A stretch of DNA of 64,000 bases, from contig DAISYQ010000008.1 in the NCBI GenBank assembly GCA_036825195.1, forward strand, positions 1 to 64,000, given 5' to 3'. This stretch comes from UBA2210 sp036825195 (lineage in GTDB: Bacteria > Desulfobacterota > Syntrophia > Syntrophales > UBA2210). Positions within the stretch are counted from its first letter, which is position 1, and each line of letters begins with the position of its first letter. Below, one piece after another: positions 63,061 to 64,000 of the stretch. Position numbers and translations under genes: made by a program. The notes under the pieces are model-generated. The model saw nothing but the letters and a program-made list of their open reading frames with translations, was not told where the DNA came from and ran no database searches.

Positions 63061-64000
63061 GCCCACTTCTATTAGGTGTTATCGGCATTATTGCCCTTCT
63101 GGTATTATTTGTTTTAAGTATCCCCATTCCGTGGTCAATGGCTATTATTGGTGTAGTCGGATGCACCATTATTGTTGGGCCTGAATCGGCTATGAGACTT
63201 CTTGCTAACGACTTTGTTTCAACCTTTAACAACGAATCCCTTGCTGTCATTACCATGTTTATTGTTATGGGTACGTTGGCTTTTCACTGTGGTATCAGTG
63301 ATCGACTGTATCGTACGGCTTATAAATTGGTCGGTCATATGAAGGGCGGATTGGCAATGGCCACGGTGCTTGCCTGTGCCGGTTTTGCCGCAATGTGCGG
63401 CTCATCAACAGCCACCGCCGCCTCAATCGGAAAGATCGCTCTGGGAGAGATGGATAAATATAAGTATAACCCGGTTCTCGCTACGGGTTGTGTTGTCTCT
63501 GCAGGAACCTTGGGTATTATGATACCTCCCAGCACCATTTTCATCGTCTATGGCTTGCTGACCTGTGAATCTATCGGGCGTCTTTTTGTGGCCGGTATTA
63601 TACCTGGCTTTATCATTACGGCCGTTTTTGCAATGGTGGTCTCTATTATCTGTAAGATAAATCCGTCATACGGTCCTGCAGGCCCCGCTTCTTCATTCAA
63701 AGAAAAAATTGTAGCACTGGGAGGATTCCTGGATGCGGTCATCTTATTTACGCTTCTCATCGGTGGTTTATTGGTTGGCTGGTTTGGTCCGAACGCTGCC
63801 GGTGGTATCGGCGCAGCAGGAATCCTTGCTATCGGTATCGTGAGAAAACAGCTTTCCTGGAATGGTTTGAAGCAGGGACTTAAAGAGGGTCTTGTTGCGT
63901 CATCGATGGTGTTGTGCATCATTGCAGGAGCAACGGTGTTTGGTAAATTCATAACCTTGACTACGGTTCCGCAAATGCTGGTTACCCTACTCGGTGAAGC
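63057..64000 (+). CDS. dctM: TRAP transporter large permease subunit (DctM), 3' end outside window
   Basis: The ATG at 63057 overlaps the dctQ stop (ATGA), with GGGAGG 5 nt before it. About 314 codons are in the window and the frame is open to the end. DctM features: FIVMGTLAFHCGISDRLY, FAAMCGSSTATAASIGKIAL and GTLGIMIPPSTIFIVYG. It forms the transport channel of the third TRAP system. The missing part should be about 115 residues. Confidence 0.93.
   Translation, partial: MSPLLLGVIGIIALLVLFVLSIPIPWSMAIIGVVGCTIIVGPESAMRLLANDFVSTFNNESLAVITMFIVMGTLAFHCGISDRLYRTAYKLVGHMKGGLAMATVLACAGFAAMCGSSTATAASIGKIALGEMDKYKYNPVLATGCVVSAGTLGIMIPPSTIFIVYGLLTCESIGRLFVAGIIPGFIITAVFAMVVSIICKINPSYGPAGPASSFKEKIVALGGFLDAVILFTLLIGGLLVGWFGPNAAGGIGAAGILAIGIVRKQLSWNGLKQGLKEGLVASSMVLCIIAGATVFGKFITLTTVPQMLVTLLGE

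Noticed and set aside
1..64000. CRISPR arrays, insertion sequences, prophage, tRNA or rRNA genes.
   Set aside because: No regularly spaced repeats, transposase or integrase genes, or cloverleaf-like sequences were recognised on reading both strands; a tRNAscan or Infernal run would settle the RNA genes.

Overview
The window reads as a piece of the chromosome of an anaerobic Gram-negative bacterium, most likely a member of the Desulfobacterota (the old Deltaproteobacteria). Reasons: an LPS heptose epimerase (hldD), a GyrB of about 804 residues with the long Proteobacteria-type insertion, several TRAP carboxylate uptake systems, many CoA-ligase and CoA-transferase genes, a UbiD-type decarboxylase set, and a probable selenocysteine enzyme. 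The phylum is an inference from gene content; no rRNA or tRNA gene was found to test it.

The replication-origin neighbourhood lies at 35.4-45.6 kb: gyrA, gyrB, dnaN, dnaA, parB, parA and rsmG, all on the minus strand. Left of about 45.5 kb most genes are on the minus strand, and right of it most are on the plus strand, as expected for forks diverging from an origin here. Three TATCAACA-core DnaA-box candidates sit just upstream of dnaA, and an AT-rich tract with TAG-type trinucleotides lies between dnaA and dnaN. A perfect parS site for the ParAB system is embedded in a PHP-domain gene at 51.1 kb.

Left arm. At 1-9.8 kb there is a minus-strand operon: TAXI-type TRAP binding protein, DUF1850 protein, fused TRAP permease, a diaminopentanoate-dehydrogenase-like oxidoreductase and a large lysine-2,3-aminomutase-like radical SAM enzyme. 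Together they suggest uptake and catabolism of an amino or diamino acid. At 9.9-15.4 kb come lgt, an FAD disulfide reductase, an FmdB zinc ribbon, trxB, and an archease-rtcB RNA-repair pair. The disulfide reductase is interrupted by one in-frame TGA exactly at its active-site cysteine codon, followed by a bSECIS-like hairpin, so it is best read as a selenoprotein. At 15.5-17.2 kb is a small cassette of unusual genes: a periplasmic trypsin-like protease, a coupled 66-residue ORF and a membrane protein. At 20.5-30 kb a second TRAP operon (DctPQM) diverges from a fused 5-oxoprolinase/hydantoinase (HyuA-HyuB), and a CoA-transferase with an extra C-terminal domain follows. At 30.2-35.3 kb are a degenerate PNPOx-like gene, a very large cyclase-AAA-TPR regulator and a secreted protein.

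Right arm. After trmJ, hldD, an FAH-family hydrolase, an HtrA protease, a MagIII-like DNA glycosylase and the PHP gene comes a catabolic island at 53-64 kb: CoA-transferase family III, an MFS carrier, ubiD-lpdD-ubiX (prenyl-FMN decarboxylase, helper and cofactor synthase), a PAS-LuxR regulator, and a third TRAP system (DctPQM, cut by the window end). The CoA-transferase and the TRAP operon share a diverged 63-bp upstream element, which suggests they are co-regulated. The likely theme is import and CoA activation or decarboxylation of an aromatic or other organic acid.
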